Shown here: positions 1 to 9,685 of the stretch, one piece after another
Numbering within the stretch: position 1 is the first letter of the stretch
Layout: each line of letters opens with the position of its first letter
Program-made: the position numbers and the translations under genes
The notes under the pieces: generated by a model
Told to the model about the DNA's origin: nothing
What the model saw: the letters and a program-made list of their open reading frames with translations, nothing else
Databases searched by the model: none
From: Rotaria sp. Silwood1
Lineage: Eukaryota > Rotifera > Eurotatoria > Philodinida > Philodinidae
Assembly: GCA_905250075.1 (NCBI GenBank)
Contig: CAJNOP010000276.1
Span: forward strand, 186,001-250,000
DNA: 64,000 nucleotides
Direction: 5' to 3'

Positions 1-1579
1 AGTGAACAAGCTCACCTTGACGCTCGGCTTTTTTTTCTCCAAAATTCTATTTTTTTAATATTTAGAGAAGCTATCTTAAAATGAAATTATTTATTAATAC
101 AATTGATGATGAAGTATATCCGAATAATGAAAACCAATGTTTAATTAAAATGATTGTCGCACGTTGAGAAGAAAAAATAAATAAATTCTAATTAATGCTT
201 GTTGTTTAGTTTTCTTTTAAATGGACTCGAGAATGTCATGCTTTTTCAAATTCATAAGTTGATAAATTCAATCGCTATACAATTAACGATTAAATATGAA
301 ACAAAGTCTGGAAAACTAATATTAGTACAAAAGAATTTTTGATGAATCAATTGAACAAAAAAAAGAAGATCAGAAAGAAAAACAAAAGATATTCAACTTT
401 CAATTTTACCTCTTTCTTTTCCTTTTTATTCATCATCATTATCAGTTGTTTTAATTTCGCAAGTATTTCAAGAAATAAAACGAATAAGATGAAAATCACC
501 TACATCAAATACTCTGTGTAATATTTGCTTAGAAGAAAAAGTTTGTCTTATTGTATACGAAAATATTTGTTATTCTTATATTTTATTTAGATAAATCTTA
601 ATAATAAAACATCAACAACAAGTCAATTGAGTAAATCAAAATCATCAAATAATAATCTTGTCTTGCATCATGAAAAAAAACAACAATTCTGGTTTTTTCA
701 CTTTTATTTTATGCTTTTTATTTCAATTTGTTTCTTTCAAGTAACCGAAAGATTGAAATAACAAGCTAATTCATTTAAAGGATAAAGAAAATTTCGTGAG
801 AATGAAAAAAAATGAACGAAACAACCTTCGAAAATTTATATCTTATCAATCAAAATAATTAACATATTATCTATTTCTTCTACTCACTCAATAGCTGATC
901 TTACGAATATTTGTTATAGATCTAAATTATGACAAAATATTCCTCGTCTATTCATCTGTTTACTTATTTCTTGAAGGTATGGGTGCGAAGATTCGTTTGT
1001 CTACTCATCTACACATCCACACCCCATCAGTTTCTCGTTCTGGCATTATGAAACGAGTATTTTCTTAGGAGTTCAAAAAATTTTGGTTTTGATTACAATC
1101 TGTTTATATGATTTGATTGAACTTTGATTAGACATAAATTCTCGTCATCGTAAAATTATTTTCTTATATCAAATTTCTCAATGACTATTGTGAATCAATG
1201 TCGACTAAATAATCTTCAGTATTTCATGACGCAATGATTAATATTTCTTCAGCTTTTATTTAGATTTCTTTTTTCATTTCGAACGTGAAGCAAAATCTAA
1301 TCAAACACATTTTATCTTTTTCAATGAATTTGTTTTTTCTACAATAGTTTTTGAGGAAAAAAATCTTCAATTGACTATTTTCATTCCAATTGACCATCAT
1401 GTTCAAGAGAAAACCTACGAATTAAACAGTAATCGAGTAAGATACTGCTCTGATTCAGATATTCGACGTAGATCTTAGTTATTCAATCAGATTTTCAGAG
1501 AGTTGTCAGACTTTGCAGTGGTTTTAACAGGCTACCGTGACCAATTGTTTAATTGAAATGCGTGATCGGTAGGAAAAAT
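1..1579. other. AT-rich intergenic region, no gene seen
   Basis: No open frame here resembles a known family and none has exon-like flanks. The only structure I see is a telomere-like hairpin at 976-1025, listed separately. The region probably is downstream flank of the broken NHL gene that ends near 1591 on the minus strand. Confidence 0.5.
976..1025. repeat. Telomere-like G-rich/C-rich hairpin (site a)
   Basis: A short G-rich arm (GGTATGGGTGCG, 976-987) is followed about 25 nt later by a C-rich arm (CACATCCACACCCC, 1012-1025). It is a weak member of the family of TGTGGG-like inverted repeats found elsewhere in this window. Confidence 0.5.
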
Positions 1580-1996
1580 TCAATCATTTTTCAATACTGT
1601 TCATCAATCTGGACCTTAATTCTAAATCGTTTAACTTCATTGTTATCTCTATCAACAACATAGAGAAAGCCATTATTATTACCGTTTTTTGTCAATCCCG
1701 AGTATCCAATATTGCAGATGATTGTTTCTCCATTTGTATCATTTTGATGAGGCCATCGAACCACGTTTTTATTACCATAATCACAAATGATGGGATAATA
1801 GTTGCATCTGCTCGATACTGTAATTGATCAGGACGGTTTCTTTGTCCATTTTCACCGACCACAACTCGAGAAGTCACCGCAGCACATATCCATTCCGCAA
1901 TACGATGATTGTAGCAGCCAGCAGTGTAAACAATTTGATCATTATCAATATGCAAACCTCATGGAGAGTAGAGTTGATTCACTCCACTACCATGTA

Positions 1997-3113
1997 TGAG
2001 TGAAGAGCGCGCCTATTGTACCGTTGAGTCCCGAAAAGAAAAATCCTTATAAGTCGAGTTCTGCTCAATGGATTTTGATAACTTTTTTTTGTTTTACTGG
2101 TCTAAAGATGGCCATTCACTTCTGAAAAAAATCAGCCTTCCATCTGTTTCAGTTTCCGAGAAATCATAACAACAATGTCAAATACCTAGCTTTCAACGCC
2201 ATTTGGCAAAATAAAACCAATTTTTTAAAATTCCACTGCGACTTTTTTAAAATCATTTTTGCAGATACAGTTATAGAACTCTTCAAGAGTTTTCAGAACA
2301 TGTCCTTAGTTTTAGCTTCAGGCAAAGTTTTATTGATGAAAAAAGTATCAATAATAGGTGTTAAGACACTTCTCATTTTTTGTGTAGAGCGACATTAAAA
2401 TCATTGGCTTTTCGTTTGATGAAATTTCATTTGAACAAATTTGATTGTTTTTTGAAAAGAAAAGCGGGGGGGGGGGGTAGAGAGGAAGTAATTTGACAAA
2501 TAAAAGAAGTTTGTTTCATAAATTTCGTTAATACAAAAATTTACACTAAATAAAAAAAACGATGTTCATTCCAAATGTAGAGCGACATTGTAAATTTTGT
2601 TATTGCTGTAACTCAATGAAAACTAAACTGTTTGCCATATAAATTTGATCCTTTTTCAGCTCATAGTGCAGAGTAATATTTCAAAAAAAATCAAGCGAAA
2701 AACTTTCTCCTTTCAAGAAAAAATTTAGTTTTACTAAGAAAGTGTAGAGCGACATTAAAGTCATTGGTATTTCGTTTGAAGAAACTTCATTCGAACAAAT
2801 TTGAATGGATATCGAAGAAAAATAAGAGGAAAATAATTTGAGAAGTAAAAAAAGTTTGCTTCATAAATTTAGTTGATACAAAATTATTACACAAAATTTT
2901 TAAAAAATGACGGTCACGCTGTATGTACAACGGCTTTTTAGCCGGTTATATTGTGAATCTCCACCATATCACAGGGAAGTGTAGGGAAAATAGTATTTTC
3001 ATACACATTCAACATAGTTCTATCAAATACAACACTTAGTTTTTTCCTATCATTAAATTTATTTTTATCGATTTTTTTTTCGCGGACGATACAATGGGCG
3101 CGCTCTTCACTCG
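1997..3113. mobile_element. Non-autonomous DNA transposon, TA target duplication (1,117 bp)
   Basis: The ends are inverted copies of TGAGTGAAGAGCGCGCC (left, from 1997) and CGAGTGAAGAGCGCGCC (right end at 3113, read on minus), and similarity continues for about ten more bases. Both ends abut TA (1995-1996 and 3114-3115), as in Tc1/mariner-type insertions. No transposase is encoded. The interior contains a 360-bp-period direct repeat. The element sits inside the NHL coding sequence. Confidence 0.8.
2381..2930. repeat. Direct repeat of 360-bp period inside the element
   Basis: GTGTAGAGCGACATTAAA begins at 2382 and recurs at 2742, followed in both copies by related sequence (TTTCGTTTGA.GAAA.TTCATT and so on) for at least 150 bp. 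A shorter third match to TGTAGAGCGACATT lies near 2577. The second unit is truncated before the right end of the element. Confidence 0.75.
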
Positions 3114-3182
3114 TACATTTCCTTTAATCACAGTAGCACTATTCTGTATCCATCTTGCATTCGTTTTCAAACTTCCACTATC

Positions 3183-3468
3183 CCAGGTGATTCGATCCGA
3201 CTGTCGGATTACGTCGGATTATATCGGATTATATCGGAAAAATTACCGGATTTTGACGGATCCGACGGGAACTCGTCGGAAGTTGTCGGCGTCCTAGCCA
3301 CAGGATTCCGACAGGAGGTTCCGGATGTCGGAATAATCAGGATCCTGCGAAATCCCTGAAACTCCGACACTTTCCGACATCCAGAACCACTTGTCGGAAT
3401 CCTGTGGTTAGGATTCCGACAAATTCCGGCGAATTTCTATCGGATTCGACAGGGTGAATTCGACCTGG
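3183..3468. mobile_element. MITE with CCCAGGT termini, TCGGA-rich interior
   Basis: The termini are CCCAGGTGAATTCGA-like: CCCAGGTGATTCGATCC from 3183, and on the minus strand CCCAGGTCGAATTCACCC from 3468. The dinucleotide AT flanks both sides. The interior is itself palindromic and built of TCGGATTA/TCCGACA motifs. It shares its termini with the element at 4611-4897 but has a different interior. Confidence 0.75.
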
Positions 3469-3829
3469 GATGTAGATTTGGTGCTGCAAATAAAAGACAA
3501 TTTCATTTGTGGATGATGTATCAATGTACATGGATCAAAGTTGATATCTGAAGTGAAGATTTCTGATTAAGACAGAGAGAGAGAGAAATAAAAATTTTAC
3601 TGTATGATTATACTGAGCAATGTCTCAATGTTAATTTCGTTGTTTTGATATTTCGTTTACTAACATCTTATGATTGATCATTGGTAACAATGACAAAAAC
3701 ACAAATCAATCTATTACTTTAAATATTTTTCGGACAATATTGTTATCAAATATCGAGTGACGTAGAATAAATATTGCATTAAATTTAATCGAATAGCCAC
3801 ATGAAGAACAAAAATGTTTTTTTTTTTAT

Positions 3830-4300
3830 TTGTTTATTTTTTTCACTGAAGGTTTCAGTTCGTCTATCAGTTTTGTCTTTATTATTACATGGTCCTGACA
3901 GATAACTTCAGCTAATTCATCCTGCAAACTATAATCTAACGTCCATAATTAAGCGACTTTGACGGTCAACGGATCTTTGGAATAGATTCAAGAAACTGAT
4001 CAGGACGGCATTTTTGACTCAGGTAATGCATGTGAGACCTTGCGCCATTTTGCTGATATGCCTGTCTGTTTCCTAAAGTTTTGTTCCCGAATTTCAGAGG
4101 TATTGAAAGAATGTCATTGATGTATCTTTCTTCATCGATCATTCCATCTTCCGAAATCATAAGCACTCTCAGTTCTTGTTCACATACATCTAAATAAACC
4201 GTCACTTTTACTGAGAATTTTGTCTTTCCATGAACAGTACCTTTCTTGTCTACTTCTGCTCTGTTCAGTCTACATCTGGTCATTCTCAACATTGTAGTTA
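3830..4300 (-). pseudogene. Mariner-type (DDE) transposase fragment, decayed
   Basis: The open stretch 3966-4292 reads KTKFSVKVTVYLDVCEQ, then RYINDILSIPLKFGNK, then YQQNGARSHMHYLSQKCRPDQF, a pattern of Tc/mariner-like DDE transposases. After a frameshift near 3972 the similarity resumes as LDYSLQDELAEVI, the region of the third catalytic Asp. The second catalytic Asp, normally in QQDGA, is Asn here, and a stop lies in the shifted segment. The N-terminal DNA-binding half is missing. It cannot be active. No convincing terminal repeats were found around it. Confidence 0.75.
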
Positions 4301-4471
4301 GTTGATGGATTGAACTGCGTGAGGCTACCTATTGAGACCATGTAACAACAAATGCAACATTGATAAACGAAATGAAACTATCCGTCAAAAAAAATTAAAA
4401 AATAAGAACAATTAAATTTTGTATTTCATTTACTTGGATGGATGGTTGTTGGCGTTCTGTTCAGTTAAATT

Positions 4472-4489
4472 CACACCCACACCCACATC
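4472..4489. repeat. C-rich telomere-like patch (site b)
   Basis: CACACCCACACCCACAT at 4472-4488 matches the C-strand of TGTGGG-like repeats. It is preceded by a weaker G-rich run (GGATGGATGGTTGTTGG, near 4436-4452). Confidence 0.5.
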
Positions 4490-4610
4490 TTATCCTAAGA
4501 AGAAATATCTAAAAAGTCAATGAAAGTATATTATCAATTACAATGGAGTGCTTCAAATAAATCGAGCGTGCTATTCATTCTTTTGACCTTTTCAAAACAC
4601 AAGAAGCTTA

Positions 4611-4897
4611 CCCAGGTCAAAAAATACCGGCCGGTTCCCGCAGGAAAACACCGGAAATAGCCGGAACATGGAAGCAGTATTCCGGCCGGAAATTTTCGGA
4701 ATTTTTTCCGCTCGGTTTCTGCCGGAAAACACAGGAAATTGGCCGGAATTCACCGGAAAAAATCCGGAGAATTTCCGGCCGGACTACTGCTTCCATGTTC
4801 CGGCTATTTCCGGTGTTTTCCTGCAGGATACGGTGATTTTTCCCGCATTTTCCTGCCGGTTCCTGCAATATCCGGTGGCCGGAACGATCGACCTGGG
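4611..4897. mobile_element. MITE with CCCAGGTC termini, CCGG-rich interior (287 bp)
   Basis: The element begins CCCAGGTC and ends GACCTGGG, and TA lies directly outside both ends (4609-4610 and 4898-4899). The interior is strongly palindromic and made of CCGGCCGG/CCGGAA motifs, so both strands carry similar spurious open frames. It has no coding capacity. Its termini match those of 3183-3468. Confidence 0.8.
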
Positions 4898-4899
4898 TA

Positions 4900-7035
4900 T
4901 GTTATATACACGCGAATCAATGAAAAGTAAATATCATTTTTTTTTTATCTATTCAAACATAAATAAAGATTGATTCACAACGAAACTGTAATGTGTTTAA
5001 TTCAACGGTGATATTTAACTCGAATACATAGCTTGGATCACCTTTCATTTAATGCTCTTTATATAAATATATTGCGACTTCGTTTCATTAGGATTCACAA
5101 TCTTTATTGGCGAAACAAGTGAGAATGTAAACTAATCCTGTTGAAACTTAGTTAAAACGAAATTTTTTTTGACAAAAACTAAGAAAAATGCACTGCCAAA
5201 ATTGATTAACAAGAAAACTTGCTAGTGTTGTTAGATACTTAAAATATAAGCACATTCATATTTTTTCCGGCACGATCCTTCGAATATTAATATTTGAGAA
5301 ACGCTTTGCAATAAATATAATTCATTGTATTAATGGAAATAACGTATAGACAAATATCAAGATGAGTTCCGAAATACTAGTAGTGATCTCAACAATAGAA
5401 AAAGTAGAGGATTTTTTAAAAGATGTACTCGATTAGTGATATGTGTTCACCAAAAGATTAATTAGTATTGATAAGTTTAAATGAAAATCGATTTCATTGT
5501 GCTAAACAGATATATAGTATGACCTGACTCATATTGAAAGAGGGTGTGGGTGCGGTTATGGGTGCGGTTATGGGTATGGTTTTAGGTCTTGTCTTCACCC
5601 ACAACCACCCATACCCCGTTTATTCATCGTCCTATTTTGTTCGACTAATTCACTGCAATGAGCTAACATTGTATCGTACCAATTCACCAAATGATAATAA
5701 CGACCAATGCTGAGAAACAGTTGAAAGGACTGTTGAAGACTTTCAAAAAAAGAGTAGTTGCTCGAGTCAAACACAGTTCGACTCAGTTCAGGTCTATGGT
5801 ATAGCTTCCTCGATAATCCAATAAGGTCGAATTATAACAATTAAAGTCTGAATCAAATGAGACGTCTCTAAACCCTGTACTACTTTTCCTTGTTGAAGTA
5901 ACATTTTTATCAAAACAATGTGAAAATTCAGTAATTTCTTTCTGTCTGTTATTCTGTTCAGATACGTAAACTTAAGGCAAAATTTGTACAAGACAACATT
6001 TTTCAAAGCGCAAAGTCATTTTAAGAAATGCGCCAGTCAAAATGCAATACGATGAGAAGATTATTTGTCGACTGAACAGTTGTCTTAGTTTGCCGAGCCA
6101 TCCTCTGTGGTTTGTATGGCTTAACAAAACACTTTTGAATACTCAAAGTTTTTTCCTGCAAGAATATCGCTAGCACAATGACATAGATATTAGTAGTGAT
6201 AAAGTGAAAAGCAAATTTTTGTTATCTATAAAAATCTGGCAGGTGTTGGATACTATTGTCAGAAATAGATTAGATATTATTGAATCATAGGCTCACACAA
6301 CGCCTACTCTATCTCTTAACATTAATTAGTATTGCATTCTTGTAACTGGCGTATAATAAATACCAGTCATTTTTTAACGACTACTTACCAGTGGGTCGTA
6401 GGGTACCGCAAACATTTTTCGGCAAGCACTGTTCTTTGTATTAGTGTTGAATATGGGTTGTACAATTCTCTTATGTATTATGAATGAATTACAGTATTAG
6501 TATCAACAGCTATTATTCAAAAGTTTTAGATAGTGCGCAGTTTTCTTTTATCATTTTTACTCTTCGCATCTTCATGAGAAGAAAAAGTAGATATCTTTTG
6601 AAATCTTTCGTTATTTACTCTGATATAGTTTCAGATCTACGCGAAAAGGAATACTGTTATGTTGAATCAAAATGTAACAGTAGCCTACTCACTATTGAAA
6701 AGAGCAAGATATTTGCTGAGGGATACAGCTTTTCCTTGTATTTTAAAAACCTTTCAGCTTAATACCTACAAGATTAATATGTAAAATATGATGGAGTCGG
6801 TTTAATCGTACACGAGGATCCTTGCCACGCGTATTACAGCTCATGATGAAGGCCGAAGAGAAGTATGTCGGCATGTGTGTTACAGGCTTTGCGATGGATG
6901 AGGAAGGCAGAATACATTCAACTTTCTAGCCATATACTTCAACTCTCATGAACAATCGTGTTTCACAGAAATTTTTTTATTTAAGCTGAATAAGATACTA
7001 AGGTAGAAGAAAGCCTGAACTACAAAAAGAGATCA
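4900..7035. other. Intergenic region without recognisable genes
   Basis: The short open frames here (for example 6484-6762 plus) resemble nothing known and lack splice or codon support. A telomere-like hairpin sits at 5541-5617. A short diverged duplication lies near 6825-6900 (ATTACAGCTCATGATGAAGG versus TTACAGGCTTTGCGATGGAT). Confidence 0.5.
5541..5617. repeat. Telomere-like G-rich/C-rich hairpin (site c)
   Basis: The G-rich arm starts AGGGTGTGGGTGCGG at 5541 and continues with two further GTTATGGGTGCGG/GGTATGG units to about 5586. The C-rich arm CACCCACAACCACCCATACCCC ends at 5617, shown here only as a pattern of CCCA units. The loop is about 10 nt. Confidence 0.75.
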
Positions 7036-7043
7036 CCCTCACC

Positions 7044-7208
7044 CAGTGGCGGGCCAACCAAGAACTTTTAGATATGGCAATAAAGCATTTGACTGTGGTA
7101 ACAAGCATTTTTTTGACTGGCTCTGTGCTAGTTTCAAAACTTTTTCAATAGAAAAATTTTTTCAGGTGTGACAATTGCCACTAATTGCCTCATGATGGCT
7201 CGCCCATG
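7044..7208. mobile_element. hAT-like MITE (165 bp) with 8-bp target duplication
   Basis: The element starts CAGTGGCGGGCCA and ends TGGCTCGCCCATG, giving imperfect terminal inverted repeats of the hAT type. The flanks are CCCTCACC (7036-7043) and CCCTCAGC (7209-7216), an 8-bp duplication with one mismatch. There is no coding sequence. The GGCGG core and CATG end resemble the larger element at 40168-41785. Confidence 0.7.
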
Positions 7209-8056
7209 CCCTCAGCGTTCCATGACTTTTCTTGAAAAAGTTATGGATTTTTTAAACTCTTTGTTCAAAACCAAATAAAACTCAATTTTTTTAGTTTTAT
7301 CTGTACAGAAAATGACGTTTTAGTGTATAAAAAGAAACCATCTTAGCCCAAACAGAATTAAACATGATTATAAAAAGTGCTGTATTTCATAGTGGTGACA
7401 ACTTTCTGGCACGATCAATATGCCTGTAACTGAGGAAGATTTTTTGGCGTAACATGTTTTTGACTGCAAATAGTAATGCAATCAAATGATTTCTTTCGCA
7501 TCTGCTTCTCAATATCAGCTTGATAGAAAACTTTTTAAGAGAGAAACCTAGGCGCTGATCAACATTCAATTGTTTGATATAATATGTGCATCTGAATCAG
7601 CGATGTCAACAACTGCTAAATCCAAATGTTTAGTGTTTTCGTTTATGTTGGTAAAAGTTAGTCTAGCCCAACTTTTGAGTACTCTCAATTTCCATGAAAA
7701 ACCTACAAAAAAATTGCTTCCGAAAGCTAGAATCCTCTAGCCCGACACCACAGTAACTAAATATTTAATACGATATATTAGGAGATAGAGCGAAAAACAA
7801 ATTCAATAAAATCGATCATTTAGATATTCTATAATTTATCGTGTACCGATTCGGTTTTATTTGGCAAACATTTTGACAAGACTCATTTTTGTCAGTAAAG
7901 CACGGTGGCTCTCAAAATTACAAGGCAAGCAGATGGAATTCTTTTGTTTCATCTATATCTTAGAAGCTGAATAAGCTCAAATGGTTTCGTTTTCACCATA
8001 TAGTAGCCTATAGTCTCTAGTATATCCATACAAAATTTCAGATCAATCAATGTATA

Positions 8057-8975
8057 TTAGTAAAATACGCTCTGATCCACTCTGAGCGCCGTTTTACGAG
8101 ACACTTATAGCAGTCGATAAACCTTGAAATTCTGAGCCTATTGAATTCCACTCTGAGTCATTCTGGGAGAAGTATCTCGAACTTCAAGTGGAAAAACTTC
8201 TTAGAACGGGGTACACTCTCACCCATTCTGATCCAAAAGTTCAAAAACAAAATCTTCAGAAAGATCAAGTCAAATGGTCCCTATAACTTTTTATGGGACT
8301 ACTTGGAAAGAATCTATGTTTCTGCATTATTTCTCTCAGCTAATCATATTTCAGCAAGGACTTTCTTCACTATAGCAAGAATAGAATACGTGTTGTTTCA
8401 GTCAATTAGGGGGTTATCTGAAGTTCTTTCTCATATGGCTCGAACAGTACGGTGTTCTATTCTTACTGTAGTAAAGAAAACCCTTGCTCAAATCTGATTA
8501 CCTCAGAGAAATAATGTGGGAACATAGATTCTTACCAAGTAGCCCCATAAAAAGTTATCTGGACCACCTCTGCACAGATTTTAAAAAGTTACAGGGACCG
8601 TTTGACTTGATTTTTTCGAAGATTTATTGTTTTTGAGCTTTTGGCTGAGTGGCTCATAGTGGGTAAGAATGGACCGTCCTAAGAAGTTTTTGCACACTAT
8701 GCTCGAGATATTTCTTCCAGAATGGCTTAGAACTGGACCCAATAGTAAAATGGCGCTCAGAGCAAGGGAGAAAAGCTGAAAACTGAATTTTTTGAGCGAA
8801 ATTCAACCACGAAAAATCTCAAAAAAGGAAAAACTCAAAAATCTCAGCTCTTCCTCCTTCGAAAAAGTGGTATTTCTGATAAATTTGATTGAAAATTGTG
8901 TTTTTTTGAGTAAGAATCTCAAAAACCTCAGCTTTCCCCTCTTGGCTCAGAGTGGATCAGAGCATATTTTGCTAG
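8057..8975. mobile_element. Foldback element with long inverted arms (about 919 bp)
   Basis: The termini match as inverted copies of AAAATACGCTCTGATCCACT (left) and AAAATATGCTCTGATCCACT (right, minus strand). TA flanks both ends. The inverted similarity continues inward over roughly 400 bp per arm, for example GTCCCTATAACTTTTTATGG near 8278 pairs with the complement of 8549-8568 with a few mismatches. No transposase is encoded. The open frames inside are by-products of the hairpin. Confidence 0.8.
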
Positions 8976-9158
8976 TACCCTGAATCAATTGATTTTCGAT
9001 TTGCTATTGGCTAAATAATCGCATGATGTTCTCCTTTACTGTTTATTAAAATAATCCCCGAACTCTCTTTTTCTGAACCATGACGCTCCTATTTCAACTT
9101 TAAACTTCTCCATGACAGGCTATTCGATAGAGAAAATTCCTCTCTGAACGATGAACTA

Positions 9159-9594
9159 CAATTTAGTGTAGAGCCTTGTCGGAAACGATGCGAAAATGAA
9201 TGATTTTCAAGACATACCAAAAATTATCGATTGAAATGGCATTCTTTTTCTTCTATAATTTCCACAAATTTTGAACGCGTCATTAGAAAGAGCACGATAA
9301 ACTACACTAAAATTGCAGATTGAACAAATATTCAACGTTATAAAGTTAAGATAGTCAATTTCAATTGTCATATTAACACTGCGAAAAAATCAATATTAGA
9401 ATTGGCTAAAACAGCTTCATAACGTAGAACAACTGTTCAGTCCACAATTCTAGTGCAACTTGTCACGCTCTTTCTAATAGTGCATTTAAAATTTGAGGAA
9501 ATCATAGAAGAAGATAAATGCCAAAATGCCATTTTGGTTACCTTGAAAATCATTCATTTTTCGTACCGTTATCGACAAGATGCTACACTAAATG
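9159..9594. mobile_element. Foldback element (436 bp), TA-flanked
   Basis: The left arm CAATTTAGTGTAG and following sequence to about 9214 (AATGAATGATTTTCAAG) recurs inverted at 9541-9594. A second paired block is AAAGAGC at 9289 with GCTCTTTC at 9469. TA lies outside both ends (9157-9158 and 9595-9596). There is no coding capacity. Confidence 0.75.
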
Positions 9595-9685
9595 TATACT
9601 TTGCAATACAAATTGAAAATTCAGCTCCACACAAAGGTAAGGTCACATTATTTTGTCATGTGAACTGAAATAAGTATCATTTTAT

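Larger units (their letters stand above)
1591..3483 (-). pseudogene. NHL-repeat protein pseudogene split by two mobile elements
   Basis: The minus strand encodes pieces of an NHL beta-propeller protein, the family found intact at 62.9-64 kb. From the 5' side there is an acceptor at 3484-3485, then NARWIQNSATVIKGNV, then HGSGVNQLYSP, then GLHIDNDQIVY, CYNHRIAEW, PIICDYGNKNVVRWPHQND and FLYVVDRDNNEVKRFRIK, with a plausible natural stop at 1591-1593. Lesions are an in-frame TGA at 1959-1961, an indel near 1797 that changes frame, a 1.1-kb insertion at 1997-3113 and a 0.29-kb insertion at about 3183-3468. Removing each insertion together with one copy of its 2-bp target duplication joins the flanking coding frame. 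NHL proteins are usually secreted or membrane-anchored beta-propellers; nothing more specific can be said. Exons further upstream were not found. Confidence 0.8.

Noticed and set aside
4617..4973. Overlapping GC-rich open frames on both strands
   Set aside because: They lie in the palindromic CCGG-rich MITE and are mirror translations of its repeat words.
6484..6762. 92-aa open frame
   Set aside because: No family, no splice context, composition like the surrounding non-coding DNA.
8141..8497. 118-aa open frame
   Set aside because: Lies inside the foldback element; produced by the inverted arms, with no known motif.
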